Assembly (NCBI RefSeq): GCF_030864355.1
Contig: NC_083396.1
Span: forward strand, 868,001 to 932,000
Direction: 5' to 3'
Length of the DNA: 64,000 bases
DNA from: Cutaneotrichosporon cavernicola
Taxonomy: Eukaryota; Basidiomycota; Tremellomycetes; Trichosporonales; Trichosporonaceae
In this document: positions 44,550 to 58,275 of the stretch, piece after piece
Layout of the letters: every line of letters starts with the position of its first letter
How positions within the stretch are numbered: position 1 is the first letter of the stretch
The notes under the pieces: generated by a model
Told to the model about the DNA's origin: nothing
Seen by the model: only the letters and a program-made list of their open reading frames with translations
The model's database searches: none
Program-made: the position numbers and the translations under genes

Positions 44550-46671
44550 CTACAGCTCACGAGCACCCGGTACAAGCTCACCCTCAGCTTCATCCACAGC
44601 CTTCCGCACGACCGCGATCAAGTCTGGCGAATCGAGGATCTTGACAAGCGCAAGAGCGTTCGACTGCGACTCCGGCGCCCCCTGACCAGAAACGACACGG
44701 GCCAGCACCTCCGCCCCACTCTTCCCCTCGAGGTTGGCATTCGGATGCTCCTTCTTCGCACGCTCAGCCGACTCGGTATCGAGTAACCGGTGCGCGATTT
44801 CGGCCCCTACGCCCTCCCTGTTCCCATCGCCTGGCCCCTCCGTTCCACCATGTCCAGCCAGGAGGGCCAGAGCGAGCACAGCCTCGTTCAGGAGCACAGG
44901 ATACCGCGCGCCCTGGGACAGCATGACGGTCAGCGCGTCGAGCACGCGCCCGTCGCTTAGCAGGCCCCAACCGTTCGGAGAGTTGCCGAGGGCACGGCAG
45001 CAGTTTACCCAGACGCGGGTGGCTTCCAGCGCTATGGCAGGGTCGTTTGTGCGTGTAATGAGGGTGTGTAGTGGTTCCAGGTCTAAGGATAGGAACTGGA
45101 TCGCGTTGGTTTCTGCTGTCAGCTGGCGTGGTCAGAAGCAGCTGCAACATTCAACGGCAACTCAATTCATTGGATTGAGCAGCTGCGTCACGTCATCCCC
45201 CACAGCATCTCTGGGTTGCTGCCTCAGTGGCCTCCTTCCAACCCTCGCCGCGGTAGCACTCACCATCGCGAACCAGCTGCTTGACAATCCCCACCGCGCC
45301 GCCCTGCACTGAGCCGAGCATGTCGCGCTCGGGCGCCCACGGTCCCATCGCCAGCAGGCGGGAAAGGACGCCTGCGTCGCCGAGCTTGCGCTTGTTGGGC
45401 CCCGGAATCGAGAGGTTGCGGAGCAAGCCGACGAGGGCGTGCTGCACAAGGACAGGCGTTGAGGGATCCAAGAGTGCGGTGAGGCGCTGCAGCAGCGCAG
45501 GGTTGGACGTCAGAATGGAGGTGGCGGCAGCATCTGCTGTCAGCTTCGACGTAAGCGGTACGCGACTCACCACCACGCGCACAGTTGCCGTACGCGAGCA
45601 GCGCGATGGACACCAGATCGGGCCGGGTTGGCCGTTCGAGCCACGAACCGAGACGCTCCAGGACCCAGGGCGGCGCATCGCCTCCCTCAGAGAGTGTGCT
45701 CACGAGGGTGCGGCTCACATCGGCCTTGGCGACGCCCAGGGCCTTTTTCGTGTCGTCCTCCACCTCGTCAAGCCAAGGAGGAATCGCCGCGTCCTCCATA
45801 AACTCCATCACGACGGAAAGGCAGTCTCGGTTCCCCAGGAGGGCGGCGTACTCGATCTTGTCCTTGGCGTTGAAGCGTTCAAGCACCTTGGTCGCGTGCG
45901 TGAGAATAGTCACTTCGGTGCCAAAAGCTTCGTCGGCGTCTTCCACGTCTGACGGAGCGGCGCGGGGAAGCATCCCACGCAGCGCGGGGAGGAACTCTTT
46001 GATTGTAGAAAGGGGGAGGATGTAGCTCGGTTCCTGACTGACAGTGTGGTCCACTACGTCCCAAAGCCACGAGGCGACGGCACCGCGAGGGGACACGTCC
46101 CAATCTCCGGGAGTATAGAGGGCGTTCGCTGTACGCAAGAGAGTAGTGAGTGCTTCTAGCCCGGACAGGGCCGCAACCGAGGCCGCTGCTGTTAGCTCCG
46201 TATACGCTTGTAGCATACCGTGTCCGCCCATGACGAGGTTAAGCAGGCTCGCCGCGACAGCCTGCAACGTCTTGACTTCAAGTGTGTTCCCCTCCAGTAG
46301 AGCCAAGATCTTTTCGGGATATCCGGCAGCGGCCAAGCGGTCGCGGTTTGCGTCTTCCGTCAGCTTCCCAAGTTTTGGACACCTACCGCAGTCCGCTGCG
46401 AGGTTGCCAGCCACTCGTGCAGCCTGGAACAGGAGTACCTCATCTGGGAGATTGGAACCTGCGATCTCTGCCACGATTTCCGCCACGCCGGTCGCGCCGA
46501 TGCTCTCGCGCTTGCTGGCTAATGTTAGCACATTCGGAGGGATGGCTCACCGTCCCGCAGCTTCACAGCGAGATCGTCTAGGATAACAGCAGCGCTCGCG
46601 TCCTTGCTGGCAAGCGCGGAGCGGAGCGCCTGGGCGTCTCCGCCCTCGTGGATCTCGTGTATTTGGGGCAT
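44550..46671 (-). CDS. ARM-repeat protein, SmgGDS/RAP1GDS1-like
   Basis: Exons (minus) 46551-46671, 46387-46518, 46219-46353, 45571-46185, 45264-45533 and 44550-45112 give 611 residues, matching the length of SmgGDS, an armadillo protein that binds and escorts small GTPases. Repeats are seen in LLFQAARVAGNLAADC, ALLEGNTLEVKTLQAVAASL, VSIALLAYGNCARGD, VQHALVGLLRNLSIPGPNKR and ATRVWVNCCRALGNS. Two 33-nt introns (46354-46386, 46186-46218) are stop-free multiples of three; I treat them as introns because they have consensus donors and a CTGAC/CTAAC branch site next to the acceptor. The 46186 acceptor has a CAGCAG alternative. The 151-nt intron 45113-45263 is less certain. The assignment rests on repeat pattern and length, so a different ARM protein is possible. 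Confidence 0.75.
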
Positions 46672-47042
46672 CTGAATGTGGGGGAGATGGAAATGATCCA
46701 TGGTCTACCTCCACTTCCCCATAACATCGTGGAAGTCGGGAGAGTCTGCAGGCACCGCGCACCGTGAGACATGGCGTCACCCCACGTGGTAGTCTCCCAC
46801 GGTGTGCCTCGTCTCGTTCGCACCTCTACCATTGATCTCTAATCGCACCAACTTCGAGCATGTTGGCGATACACAACTCTTCACCATCACATATTCCCTC
46901 GCCGCCAGTCTGGCTCCCACTCTCTTCCTCACCTCTTTCTGAGCCCCAGCGCAGCCGCAGGCCGCGTCGTCGGGGCCGTCTACCCTCTCTCTAACTAGCT
47001 CCTACCTTCTCACCGCCTGGCCCTCTCGGGCCCAACACAGAC

Positions 47043-50000
47043 ATGCGGCCGCGCAAGACACAGCGCAAGGTCGTGCCGCCTGTGAGTTGCCCTTCATTGC
47101 CTCTGTAGCTTGCTGACATGCTCCCTTCCTCCACCCTCTGTCTCTGTCTCCATCCGTCCATGCCCCTTCGCCTCCGTCTCACTTCTGCGACATTACCCAC
47201 AGCCCCCCGACGTCGAAGCGCTCATTGCGCGCCTCAAAGCGGCGTCGGACGAGGAGATTCCCACCATCCTCCGCCCACTCCAAATATGGTGCTACCCACG
47301 CGGGGACATGCACTCGTGGGTCGACATCACCAAAAAGTTCATCGGTATCCTCACGCGGCTACGTGATGAGTACGGCCTTGGTCGCGGGTCAAAGACGGCG
47401 TTCAAGATTCAGCTCAAAGCCTTTACGCTCAAAGACAAGGAGCTCATTCTCGAGATATTACGCTTTATACGCCTGTTGATGGAGAACAGCACCAGTCGCA
47501 AGTTGTTTGATGGATACGACGTGGGTCTCCCACAATGCTGTGCTGACTTCCAGGTGATCAACGACCTGCTGCTTACAACCGACCTCGACGTGCTGGGTTC
47601 CGCACTTTACGTCCTCCTGCGGCCTCTACAGCAGTACTCGACCCAGATGCCAACCGGCGCCGAGCTGGGCAACAGCATCCGCGCCCGCCTCCTTGCGCTC
47701 ACACGGGGCTGGGACCGCTTACCCCTGGCTCACTGCAACCTCGTCAAGTACGCGTCGTCACCAGAGCCCATCGAGCTCCCTGACGCTGTGGCGACGCTGC
47801 AGCTGCAGTTCTATCAGTCTTCTGACCCATCTGCCGCTCCCGTGCGCGCCGATCCTGTGAAGTCGACTGCGCCCTCCAACCCCTTGGAAACACCGACTAG
47901 ACCCACACTGGCGTCTGCGCGTTCCGAGCAGCGCCTGGCTGTCACTCCTGCAGCGAAGGCTATCGCGCCGGCAGTTGACAGCAGCAGCGTTACCATCGAC
48001 CTGGGTAACGTCATCAAGACAATGGGTGACGACTATCTCGACCGTCTCGCCCAAACCGCCGAGGAGAACCGCATGGACCCCGATGACCAGCTCGGCGCTC
48101 TCAACAGGGTCCGCATCGTCCTTCTGACCAACGATCTCGAGACCCGTCGCAAGCTCCTCAGCAACAGGCTCCTCGCGCTTGCGTGCTACCGTGCGTATCT
48201 TCCTCAACTAATGCTAATGCTACAGTCTCCTTCGCCGACGAGAATGAGGTCTCGGCCGAGGTCTTCCTCCGTGAGCCCGAGCTCGTCAACGAGATCGCGG
48301 ACCTCCTGGTGCCGGACAACAGTGTCGGCGATGACGTCGTCGCGTCGGCCATCCTTGCCTTGGACGCTGCGTCTCACGAGCGGCCGGATGTCCTCAGCTC
48401 CATCAACGCGCACGTGAGCCACGGCAGAATCATGAGCCTGCTGCGCAGCGTCACTGCGAAACTGGTGGCAAACGAGCCCGTAGCGCATGACACTGTCGAC
48501 GCGCTCATCGGCTTCCTCGCCTTCATCAACTCGCTGCCTTCGCACGGCAACCAGCTCATTGGTGCAGGGTTACTCCCGTTGCTCATTGAAATGCTCGACA
48601 CCAAGGGTGACCGCCGTGCGCAGTACATTCCGCGCGCTTGCGGCCTTATTGACTCCGCGTACTTCACCCACCAGCAGGCGCTGCAGGCGTTTATGAACGC
48701 CGATGGCCTAAACGCCTTGGTTGGCAGGATTAAGGCGGAGGTGCAGATGGTCGCTGAGGCCCCGCTCCCCGAAGACACTGAGCTCTTCAACCGCGACTCA
48801 CTTATCGCATACAACACAAGCCCAGTCAAGGCCGAGCTACGCTCCATCTACCGCATGCTCCAGAGCACTGGTGGCTCGGAGGGCTTCCGCAACGTCGTCG
48901 ACACGGACCTGCCAAAGTCGCTGAAGCGCATCATGACCAACAGCGACAAGTTTGGTATGCGCAACTTCAGCCTGGCCATCAACATCATGGCAACTATCGT
49001 GCATAACGAGCCCACCTCGCTCGGCATCCTGCAAGAGGCGAAGTTGCCCCAGACCCTCTACGAGGTGCTCGAGGAGAAGATGCCCGACGCGTTCGAGGTC
49101 GTCTATACGCTTCCCAACGCCATTGGGGCCATCTGTCTCAATGCGGCCGGCCTGGAAGACACCATCAAGCACTTCCGCGTCGTCGAGAACCTCATCCGCG
49201 TTGCCATCACGTGGAACTCGGACGACTTTGTTGAGCGCGACACCGTGCACACCATTGCTCAGGCGATTGACGAGCTGGTGCGTCACCACCCCACACTCCG
49301 TCCTCACGTCCGGGGAGCGGTTGTCGGGTTGCTGAAGGAGGCAATCGCGGAAGGTAATGCCTTCAAGCCCACTGCCAAGGAGGTGAACGACTACGCCGTT
49401 GACCCCAACGACGTCGCTCCCGAGATGGAAGTCGATTCGGACATCAAGGACGACAAGGACAAGGACAAAGAGTTCATTACCAACGCACCACTCGCCAAGC
49501 TAACCAATGTCTTGAAGCTGTTATCTGTGCTCCTGCGCAACAACAACATGTGCAAAGAGTTTATCCGCCAAGACAACGGTCTGGAACTCCTCCTCAGCAT
49601 CGCCCAGCTTTCCTGTATCCCGGTCCGTTTTTCTGGCACTGAGATCGCCGTGGCGCTCCCCAGTGTCATGCGTACCATCAGCGAACACGACCAGATGCTG
49701 CTGAGCGAGACCCTGGTTTCGTGCATTCAGCGCGAGCTTGACGAGATCCCCGAGTTATGGAAGAACGGGGCCGACTGTCACAACGCCTGGCTCAGCATGA
49801 CCAAGGCCGAGGACGGCACCGCGGTCGACTACGCCCGTCTGCGGCGCGTTGCCGCCTTGGCGCTTCTGTTCTCGTCGTTGAGCGACTATCTGAGCGTTAG
49901 CATGAGCCAGCCGCGTGCCATCACACAGTTAATCAAGGTCTTTGGCGTCACCTCCGGCTCGACCTTCATGACCGACGTTGGCCAGCTTCACCGCCAGTGC

Positions 50001-53000
50001 TTCATTGAGCACGTCCTTTTCAAAGACGTCGGTGTGGAGGAGGAGGAGAGGTCAGAGTCTACGAAGGAGACCGAAGCCGCTCCCGCTGCCGAGGGCTCTG
50101 GGCCTTCAGCTGCCGCTGTCGAAGCAGCCGCTGACGCCGCGCCTGCCGAGGCTGCGGCGCAGACAACGGCCCCATCTGTCGAGCTCCAAACTCTTGACAA
50201 GCGCCCTCCCACGCGTGTGGTGACCGTCAAGACGATCGTCACGCGCATGCACGCGATCCTGACTCGCTTCTTCAAGTCTGCAATTCGACTGATCTTCAAC
50301 AAGCGCTTGCCCGAGCCTGCGCACAAGACCGAGGCGGCTGCTCTCGCCAACTGCATCGCCGAGATTCTTATCGGACATTTGAAAGGTGCGCAATCCACAG
50401 TTGAAGTCTGGTACTGACACGCAGCGTCTGCACAGGTCCCTCAGAAGCAGTACGCGATTGACACTGTGTCTCTCGGATTGACTACCATCCTCCTGTTTGA
50501 CGGTGCGTCAACTCCTCTCTTCAGTCGACTAACACAACTAGAGCGCGGCGCGGACGGCAGCCTCTGCACAACGTTATTCATCCCCTTCGACCACAAGGGC
50601 GGCATGGGCGTCATGTTGGACAACGTGCGTCGCTTGATCCACGGCATGGACAAGTTCCCCACTGCCTCTGCAGAGGAACAGACCCAGCAGCAGAAGGACG
50701 AAGTGGCGCAGCTCGTGCAGGGTATGCGAATCGCCACCTCTGTGCTCGCTGCCTACGCGTCCCCTCGCTCGCTTGTCGGGAGCAGTCAGACGCACGCCAT
50801 TCGACAGCGCGAACAGAGTCTCCCTGTCAATCAGCGCTTCGACCCCTTCAACACCTTCGTCCGCATCCGCCGCGACCTTCTCCCGGTGGTGCAGAAGGTA
50901 TTCATGGCAGAGTGGCTCACGCGCCTGCCGCTTCACATCATGCGCAACGCCATCTCGACGTTCTTCGAGATCTTGGCCGGTAAGGACGAGGAGATGGAGG
51001 TTACTATCGCCATGCCCGAACCCGCCTCGCCGTTGATCCGCGAAATCTTACAGCCGCGGCCGCCACCCACCGCCAGCCCCGCAGCTGTCACTCAGTTGGT
51101 CGAGATGGGCTTCTCACGCCGTGCGGCTGAGCGCGCTCTCATTCGTGCCCGCAACAACATTGCTTCCGCGGCTGACTTCCTCATCTCGATGCCCCACCTC
51201 TTCCCCGACGAGCCCGAAGATGCTCAGCCAGCCCAGGCTGCGGAGGGTGCCCCAGCAGTTGCGGACGCCGACGCCCCAGCACCACCTGCTGCCGGTGACG
51301 CGCCCGCTGCAGGTGACGCGCCGGCGGCCGGAGGCGAGCCCGCTGCGGAGGCCGGACCAGACGACGCACAACCGGCTGCTGACGCCGAGCCCACTCCGGT
51401 TACTGCCGACAACGAGGCAGAGGGAGACATGGAGGTTGACGAGGCCGACCAGGCACCCAGCCCGACCACGATGTGGGAAGGCCAACGTGAGGAGCTGGAC
51501 AAGCTTCGTGCGGTGGCCAAGGAGGACGTCAAGGACCGGTCCATTCAGCTGCTTGACGCGAACGAAGAGCTAGTTCACGACGTTCTTCCCGCGTTCGGTT
51601 TTGGCTTAGAGGGAGTTACGAGCATCCTCGTTTGTCTGGACGAGGCTGTCAAGGAGTCCCCTCAGCGCCCTGCCGCCCTCTCTTCACGCTTGCGTCTGTT
51701 GGCCGTGTTTGCTCGCTCAAAGGGTCCCATCGATCTCCCGGCCGAGCAGTGCCAGCATCTCAAGTCAGTCCTTGAGAGTCTTGTCTCTCCCAACGAGCCC
51801 CGACCCACCTTCCTTGCGTCATACCTGGTTGCCGCTGAGTCTCTGCTGCTCATGTCGCGGACCATCGCCGAGGCCAAGCTCGGCGACGAGGCTCAGCAGG
51901 ACCTCGTGAAGCGCGTTGATCTCGGCAACTTTGGCGACTTCCTCATCGCGCTATGCCAATCCACTCTGGCTTCCGACGAATTGTCGCGCGAGGAGGTTAT
52001 GGGCAGCCTCCGCCTGGCTGTAATCCTCACGCGTCACAGGCAGGACTGGGTTACCACCGACCTCCTGCAGCAGATTGTCAAGCACTTCAAGAAGCCCGAC
52101 TCCAAGATTACCGGCAGCTACGGCTACTTTGCCATGCTCACCCGTCACGGGTTCGACTCGAAGACCTGTATTCAGGACACGATGCGTAGAGAGATCACCG
52201 AATGGATGACACCGCATCGCAACAAGGTGTCCGACGTGCAGCACTTCGTCAGACAGCTGCGACAGATGATGTACCGCGATCCGAACACGTTCCTGGACGC
52301 GGTTCAGGAAGAGGCGGCGCTCGTCGACCCGGGACCCGCGTCGTCTGTGTACCACCTTCGCGCCAAGGACGACTCGAAGGACAAGGTCGCCGACGCTGAA
52401 GCCGAGTCTGCGGACAAGGACAAGAAGCCGACTGTCTCCGCTGCAGCGGACCCGTTCATCAAATCCGCCTTCGACTCGTTCGAGAACACGCCGACCATGG
52501 ACTTCCTCGTGTCAGAGCTCGGCGCGACCATGCAAATCATTCACCATGAGGAGGCGTCCCGGCGCCCCGGTACGCCTTACTCCGAGACTGCTACGCAGGC
52601 GTGGACGTACGTCGGCCTTCTTTTAGCCCAGCTTGTGGAGCTAACTGGCTCGTACATGTCGGCCAAGACCTCGTTCATGGCCGCTGTCCGCCAGGGCACA
52701 ATCTACGGCAGGGGCAAGGGCAAGGCCGGCTTCTCTGCTGTGCTCACCGACCTTGTGTGCGGTGTCACTCTCAGCGACGTGCAGGAGAGCGGCGGTCGCG
52801 AGACTCATGATGTCCGCAGAGTTACCGTGTGCAGCTGGGCCACGTCCCTCATAACTGCACTCTGCGCGAACTTGACTCCCGAAAGCAAGGACGTGGCGGA
52901 CGACCTTGTGACCGTCCGCAATATTGTTCTTGACGGCATCGCCAAGGCACTTAAGGACAGCACTTCCCCACACCTCGAGGCCAACATTCGGTACGGCCGC

Positions 53001-56000
53001 CTCTGGGCACTTGGACAGCTCATTCGGCGCCTTCTCTCACAGAGAACCGGCGTGATCCCCAAGCCAAGCGACAAGACTTGCCTGCAGCTGGCCAAGGGCA
53101 TGGTCGAGAAGAACTTTGTCGGTCTCATAACCACGACTCTGTCAGACATCGACCTCAACTACCCTGACGTCCGCAACGTCTTAGAGTCCCTCTTAAAGGC
53201 ACTTGAGCATCTCACCCGAGTCTCCAACAAGTGGGGCAAGGCCGAGAATAAGCCTACTACAGGCGAAGAGGTTGAGGACGACGAGGACGAGAGCGAGTCG
53301 GCCACTCCTTCCGAGGACGACGAGGACGTGTCGATGGCCATGTCGGAGGAAGAGGAGGCGGACCCACCAGACTTGTACCGCAACTCGGCGCTCGGCATCC
53401 TCGGTGGCGACTTTGACGTCGATGACGAGGATGATGACATGGACGACGACATGGAGGACGACGACGATCTCGTGAGTGAGCGTTCGGGGTTGTCTGACCG
53501 CAGATGGAGGTGTATGACGATGAGATGGACCACGACATGGACGACGATGTTGACACGGAACCGTCTTCTGACGAGGACGATGACGACGACATTGACGGGC
53601 ATGGGTCCGTCATGGAGGGTGACTGGGTGAGTCAACGGTGTGAGATGGAGCTGACTTCAGACGACCGACGAGGAGGAAGAGGGTGACGAGGTTGACGACG
53701 AGGAAGCAGACCACGTGATCGACGTCGGTGACGGGTTGGAGGATGTTGACGTGGACGACGAGGCCGGTGTCCCCTGGAACGACGTGCGTGACGATGCCCA
53801 AGCTCTGCTGACAGCCAGGCTGACGTTCTCACGGACGGCGAGGAAGGCGAAGGCTTCGACTCTGAAGACGAGGAGGGCTTCATGCACGCCGACCACTTCG
53901 GTGGTGTCGACTTCGACGCCGAGGAGGAGGCGATGGAGGACTTTGACGACGAGGAGGGGTAGGTTCTGCCTTGATTAATCCGACTGACCACACAGCTATG
54001 ATGAGATCGACATGGACCCCTTAGCAGCCAGCCACCCAGCTGGCGGACCCAGCTTGGGCGACGGCGGCGGTTTCTGGGGCTGGACCGAACCCGCGCGCCC
54101 CTCTGACGGGCTAGGCGGCCGTAATCGGTCCCTGCTCGACATGGACGCCGCAGCGTCCTCATTATTCGGCTTCTCATCACGTAACGCCCGCACCGATAAC
54201 TCGCAGCACCCGTTGCTCTCTCAAGTGCGACAGCAGAGCACGATCAGGCCCAACAACCCTTTCGGACCCTTGTCCAGTCTCTCTGAACTGCTGGCCAGTA
54301 TCGAGAGCTTCGCAGGCCAGCAGGCTGTCGCTTTCGTTGAGAACATCCTACAGCGCAACCGCAACCACGGTGCAGAGCGCATCCGCGTTGATCTCGCCCA
54401 CAGACAGGATGGCAGCTTCGGCTTGTCGATTGGGGGCCAGTCGTTCACTGTTCCGCCGCCCACGCGTCAGCTACCTAACACCGCAGAGGAGATCCAGTAC
54501 GAGTTCGAGCCGCGCCCGACTATGCACCGCTGGCAGGAGGAGATGGCCCTCTTCCCGTACACCTCGCCAGAGCAGATCTGCCGGATCGTCCTCCACATCA
54601 TCAACCGCCTTCTCCCCGCCGCTCGTGAGGCCTCGGCTCGCGAGACTGAGCGTCTCCGCAAGGAGGAAGAAGAGGAGTCAGAGCGCCTCCGCAAGGAGGA
54701 GGAGGAGGCTGCGGCTGAGGCCGCGAAGAAGCGCGAGGAGGAGCAGGCACAGGCGGCTTTGGTTGCCTTACCTGAATCAAGGCCGGAGACCTCCCAAGGG
54801 GAGGTCATTGACCAGGACGTTGACATGGGTGCGTTATCATCCGTGAACATGGCTGACTCTGCAGAGTCCGACGCTGGGGATGAAGACAGTGACGCGGAAG
54901 AAGGTGACGCTCCCGAGGACTTGGACCGCGTCACCATCACTATCCACGGACAGGAGATCGACATCACAGACACTGGTATCGACCTGGAATTCCTACAGGC
55001 GCTGCCCGAGAGCTTGCGTGCGGAGGTCGTCGAACACCATCTACGTGAACAGAACTTGCTGATGCCCGGCGAGGCGGCGAACGTGCCTGAGTCGTCACAC
55101 ATCCACTCCGAGTTCTTAGAAGCGCTGCCACCCGATATCCGCCGCGAGCTGATGGAGGAGCAGTCGCGTCGCCCGCCTCCACCTGTCCAGCAGAGCGCTA
55201 CTGAGCCTGAGGCGGGTAGTAGCGGCGGTGTTGCCTCGGGCACCATCCGCGACCTCGAGACCGAGATTCGCGGAACGTTGCGCGGCGACGACTTGCGCGA
55301 CATGCTTGCGCACACGATCGGCCTTCCCCCGGGGTGGACCCGCAAAACACCCCCCAAGAAGATCACCGGACCAACCACGACTACCACTGAGCGCAAGCCT
55401 CTGCAGCTCTTGGACAAGCCCGGCATCTGGGCGCTTCTCCGCCTACTCTTCGTCCGCGCTCCACTGCGCGAGGACTACCTCTTCAAAACCCTCGTACACC
55501 TGTGCGAGAACGTCGAGACGCGCACCGAGTTACTCAACACGCTGCTGAGCCTCGTGCAAGACGGCACTGGCGACCTGCCAGCTGTCGACCGCAGCTTCCA
55601 ACAGATGTCACTGCGCGGGCTGACTACTACCCCCAAGACGCATGCGACGCATGCGACGCCGAGCGGCAAGGCAATCGAGGCGCCCGGCCCGGCCACCACG
55701 AGTCTCTTTGCGGACCTCCAGCCAGAGCACGTCCCGACGTTCATCGCGCAGCGGTGCTTCGATGCGCTCCAGCACATTGTCGACCACAACCGGCAGGCGG
55801 TGAGCTACTTCCTTACCGAGCACGAGTTACCGGTTGGCCTCAAGAAGCACTCGAAGAAGGGAAAGGGCAAGGAGAAGTTCCTTCCCCAAAAGCAGTTCCC
55901 GATCGTCGTCCTCATGAGCTTGCTCGACCGCACCGAGCTGCTCAAGGCACCCGGCATGATCGAGGGCCTTACCACCCTCCTCGCGGCCCTCACCAAACCC

Positions 56001-58043
56001 CTCACTGCACTGCAGAGCTGGCGCAACCGGGTTGAGAAGGAGCAGTCCAAGCCCGACAAGCCTGCCGATGGTGAGGAGCAGCCTGCTGCCACCATTTCTG
56101 GCACCGACGCGGCTCCTGCCGCTGACGTGAGTGCGCCTGTGGATGAGACGAAACCAACCGAGTGGAAGATGGAACGACCCATGTTCCCGCCCGCCATTCT
56201 CCGCCTCGTCATCAACGGCTTAACCATCGGCGACCAGACGAGCAGAACATTCACTTCGACGCTCTTGATCATGCAGCACCTTTCGAGCATCCCCGACGCA
56301 AAGCAGGTGCTTGTGCAGGAGCTGTACACGCGCTCGCAGCAGCTCGGGACCGTCATCTTGGGCGAGCTCGAAAAGCTCGGCAAGACACTTGAGGACAAGA
56401 AGTACGAGTCCAATTCGATGGACATGGTCGACTTCTCAGCACACAGCTCGAGTCAGACGCAACTGTTGCGCCTCTTGAAGACGATCGACTACCTGCACTC
56501 ACCCAAGTCCACCTCGGGCAGAACGGAAGACCCTGCTGCGGCGAAAGCGGCGCGCGAGCTGTACCAGTCGTTTGACTTCGGGCCATTGTGGAAGCAGCTC
56601 GGCGACTGTCTCACGCTTGCCGAGTCACGTGGCAGCACCGACCAGATCGCGTCGATGCTTCTGCCACTGGTCGAGTCGCTCATGGTCGTGTGCAAGTACA
56701 CCCGGCCACCTGGACAGCCCAACCCCGCTGATGTCGTTTCGCCAGCCCTTTCGCCGACGATGGCCGCTCAGTCGAGCGACCTGTTCCTCTCCTTCACCAC
56801 CGCGCACCGCAAGGTGCTCAACTCGATTGTACGCAGCAACCCTTCGCTCCTCAGTGGTTCATTCTCGTTACTTGTTCAGAACCCGCGCGTGCTCGAGTTT
56901 GACAACAAGCGCAGCTGGTTCTTCCAGAGGCTAAAGCGCAAGCGCAGCGAGCAGCAGGCGTTCCACCAGCTTCAGCTCAACGTGCGCCGCCGGTATGTCT
57001 TCCAGGATTCGTTCCAAGCGCTGTTGCACCGCGCGGGCGACGAGGTCAAGTACGGCAAAATCAACGTCAAGTTTATCAACGAGGACGGCGTCGACGCTGG
57101 TGGTGTCACTCGCGAGTGGTACCACGTGCTCGCGCAACAGATCTTCGACGCAAACTATGCCCTTTTCGAGCCATGTGCGGCCGACAAGCAGACGTACCAG
57201 CCGAACAAGCACTCAAGCGTAAACCCGGACCACTTATCGTACTTCAAGTTTGTTGGGCGTGTGATCGGCAAGGCTATCTACGACGGGCGTTTACTCGACG
57301 CTTATTTCAACCGCGCGTTCTACAAGCAGATTCTCGGACGCGGGTGCGACGTTCGCGACCTCGAGGCCATCGACCCCGAGTACCATAAATCGCTGCAGTG
57401 GATGCTGGAGAACGACATCACCGACGTCATCGACCAGGAGTTTACGATCGAGGACGAGTCGTTCGGTGCCAAGCAGATCGTCGAGCTCAAGCCCGGCGGG
57501 TCTACTACCCCAGTCACTGAGGCTAACAAGGAAGAATACGTTCGTCTCGTGTGCGCGTACCGCCTCGAGAACAGTGTCAAGGAGCAGATGGCGGCCTTCC
57601 TCACTGGCTTCTACGAGATGATCCCGCGTGAGCTGGTGCAGATCTTCGAACCCGAGCAGCTTGAGCTCCTCATCTCGGGTGTCAACACGTTCGACGTCGA
57701 CGAGCTCAAGAACAGCACGCAGATGGCCGGGTGGAAGAGCACCGACGTAGAGGTCTCGTGGTTCTGGCGCGCGCTCCGCAGCTTCTCTCAGGAGGAGCGC
57801 GCACGCTTCCTCATCTTCGTCACGGCATCGTCGCGTGTGCCACTCGGCGGATTCGAGAAGCTACAGGGCGCGAGTGGGACGCAACCGTTCCAGATCCAGC
57901 GCTTGTATGGCAAGGTGGGGATCCTCCCACAGGCGAGTACTTGCTTCAACCTCCTCCTCTTGCCGCAGTACGAGAGCTACGAGCAGCTGCGCGAACGTCT
58001 ATTGTTCGCGGTCACAGAGACGGAGGGCTTTGGCAAGGCGTAA
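47043..58043 (+). CDS. TOM1: Giant HECT ubiquitin ligase Tom1/HUWE1
   Basis: Ten exons: 47043-47081, 47203-47520, 47554-48190, 48226-50385, 50425-50502, 50542-53471, 53504-53626, 53661-53783, 53819-53958, 53996-58043; 3531 residues. The N-terminal armadillo-like DUF908/DUF913 regions begin near residue 15 (ILRPLQIWCYPRGDMHSW). A UBA domain lies at about 1255-1295 (AVTQLVEMGFSRRAAERALI). A very acidic stretch runs from about 1985 to 2185. DUF4414-type helices follow at 2510-2565 (FLQALPESLRAEVVEHHL, EFLEALPPDIRRELMEE). The HECT domain fills residues 3175-3531, with the catalytic Cys at 3499 in STCFNLLLLPQYESYEQL. In yeast and animals this ligase acts on excess histones, unassembled ribosomal proteins and other clients. 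Introns 6-9 are all inside the acidic stretch. The ARM-repeat gene is divergent, 371 bp away. Confidence 0.95.
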
Positions 58044-58275
58044 CCACAGTGTTGGAGAGATATAGAGGTATGACATGTAGCGCTGTAGAAAAGGTTCCTG
58101 TACATTCCCACCAGCATGGATACACCGTGATTCTGAATCGGACCTTGATGAGAGCAGTCTGACAATAGCGCCAATTGCCATCGGTGAATTGATGTCCTGG
58201 TGGCATGTGATATCAGCAGTGATCAGCGTCCAGCTGTCATTCGACACGAGTCCACACCAGCTGACCACTCCAATC

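Noticed and set aside
47521..47553. Coding insert VGLPQCCADFQ in TOM1
   Set aside because: It is a 33-nt in-frame segment with GTGGGT donor, CTGAC branch site and CAG acceptor; treated as an intron, which joins DGYD to VINDLLLTTDLD.
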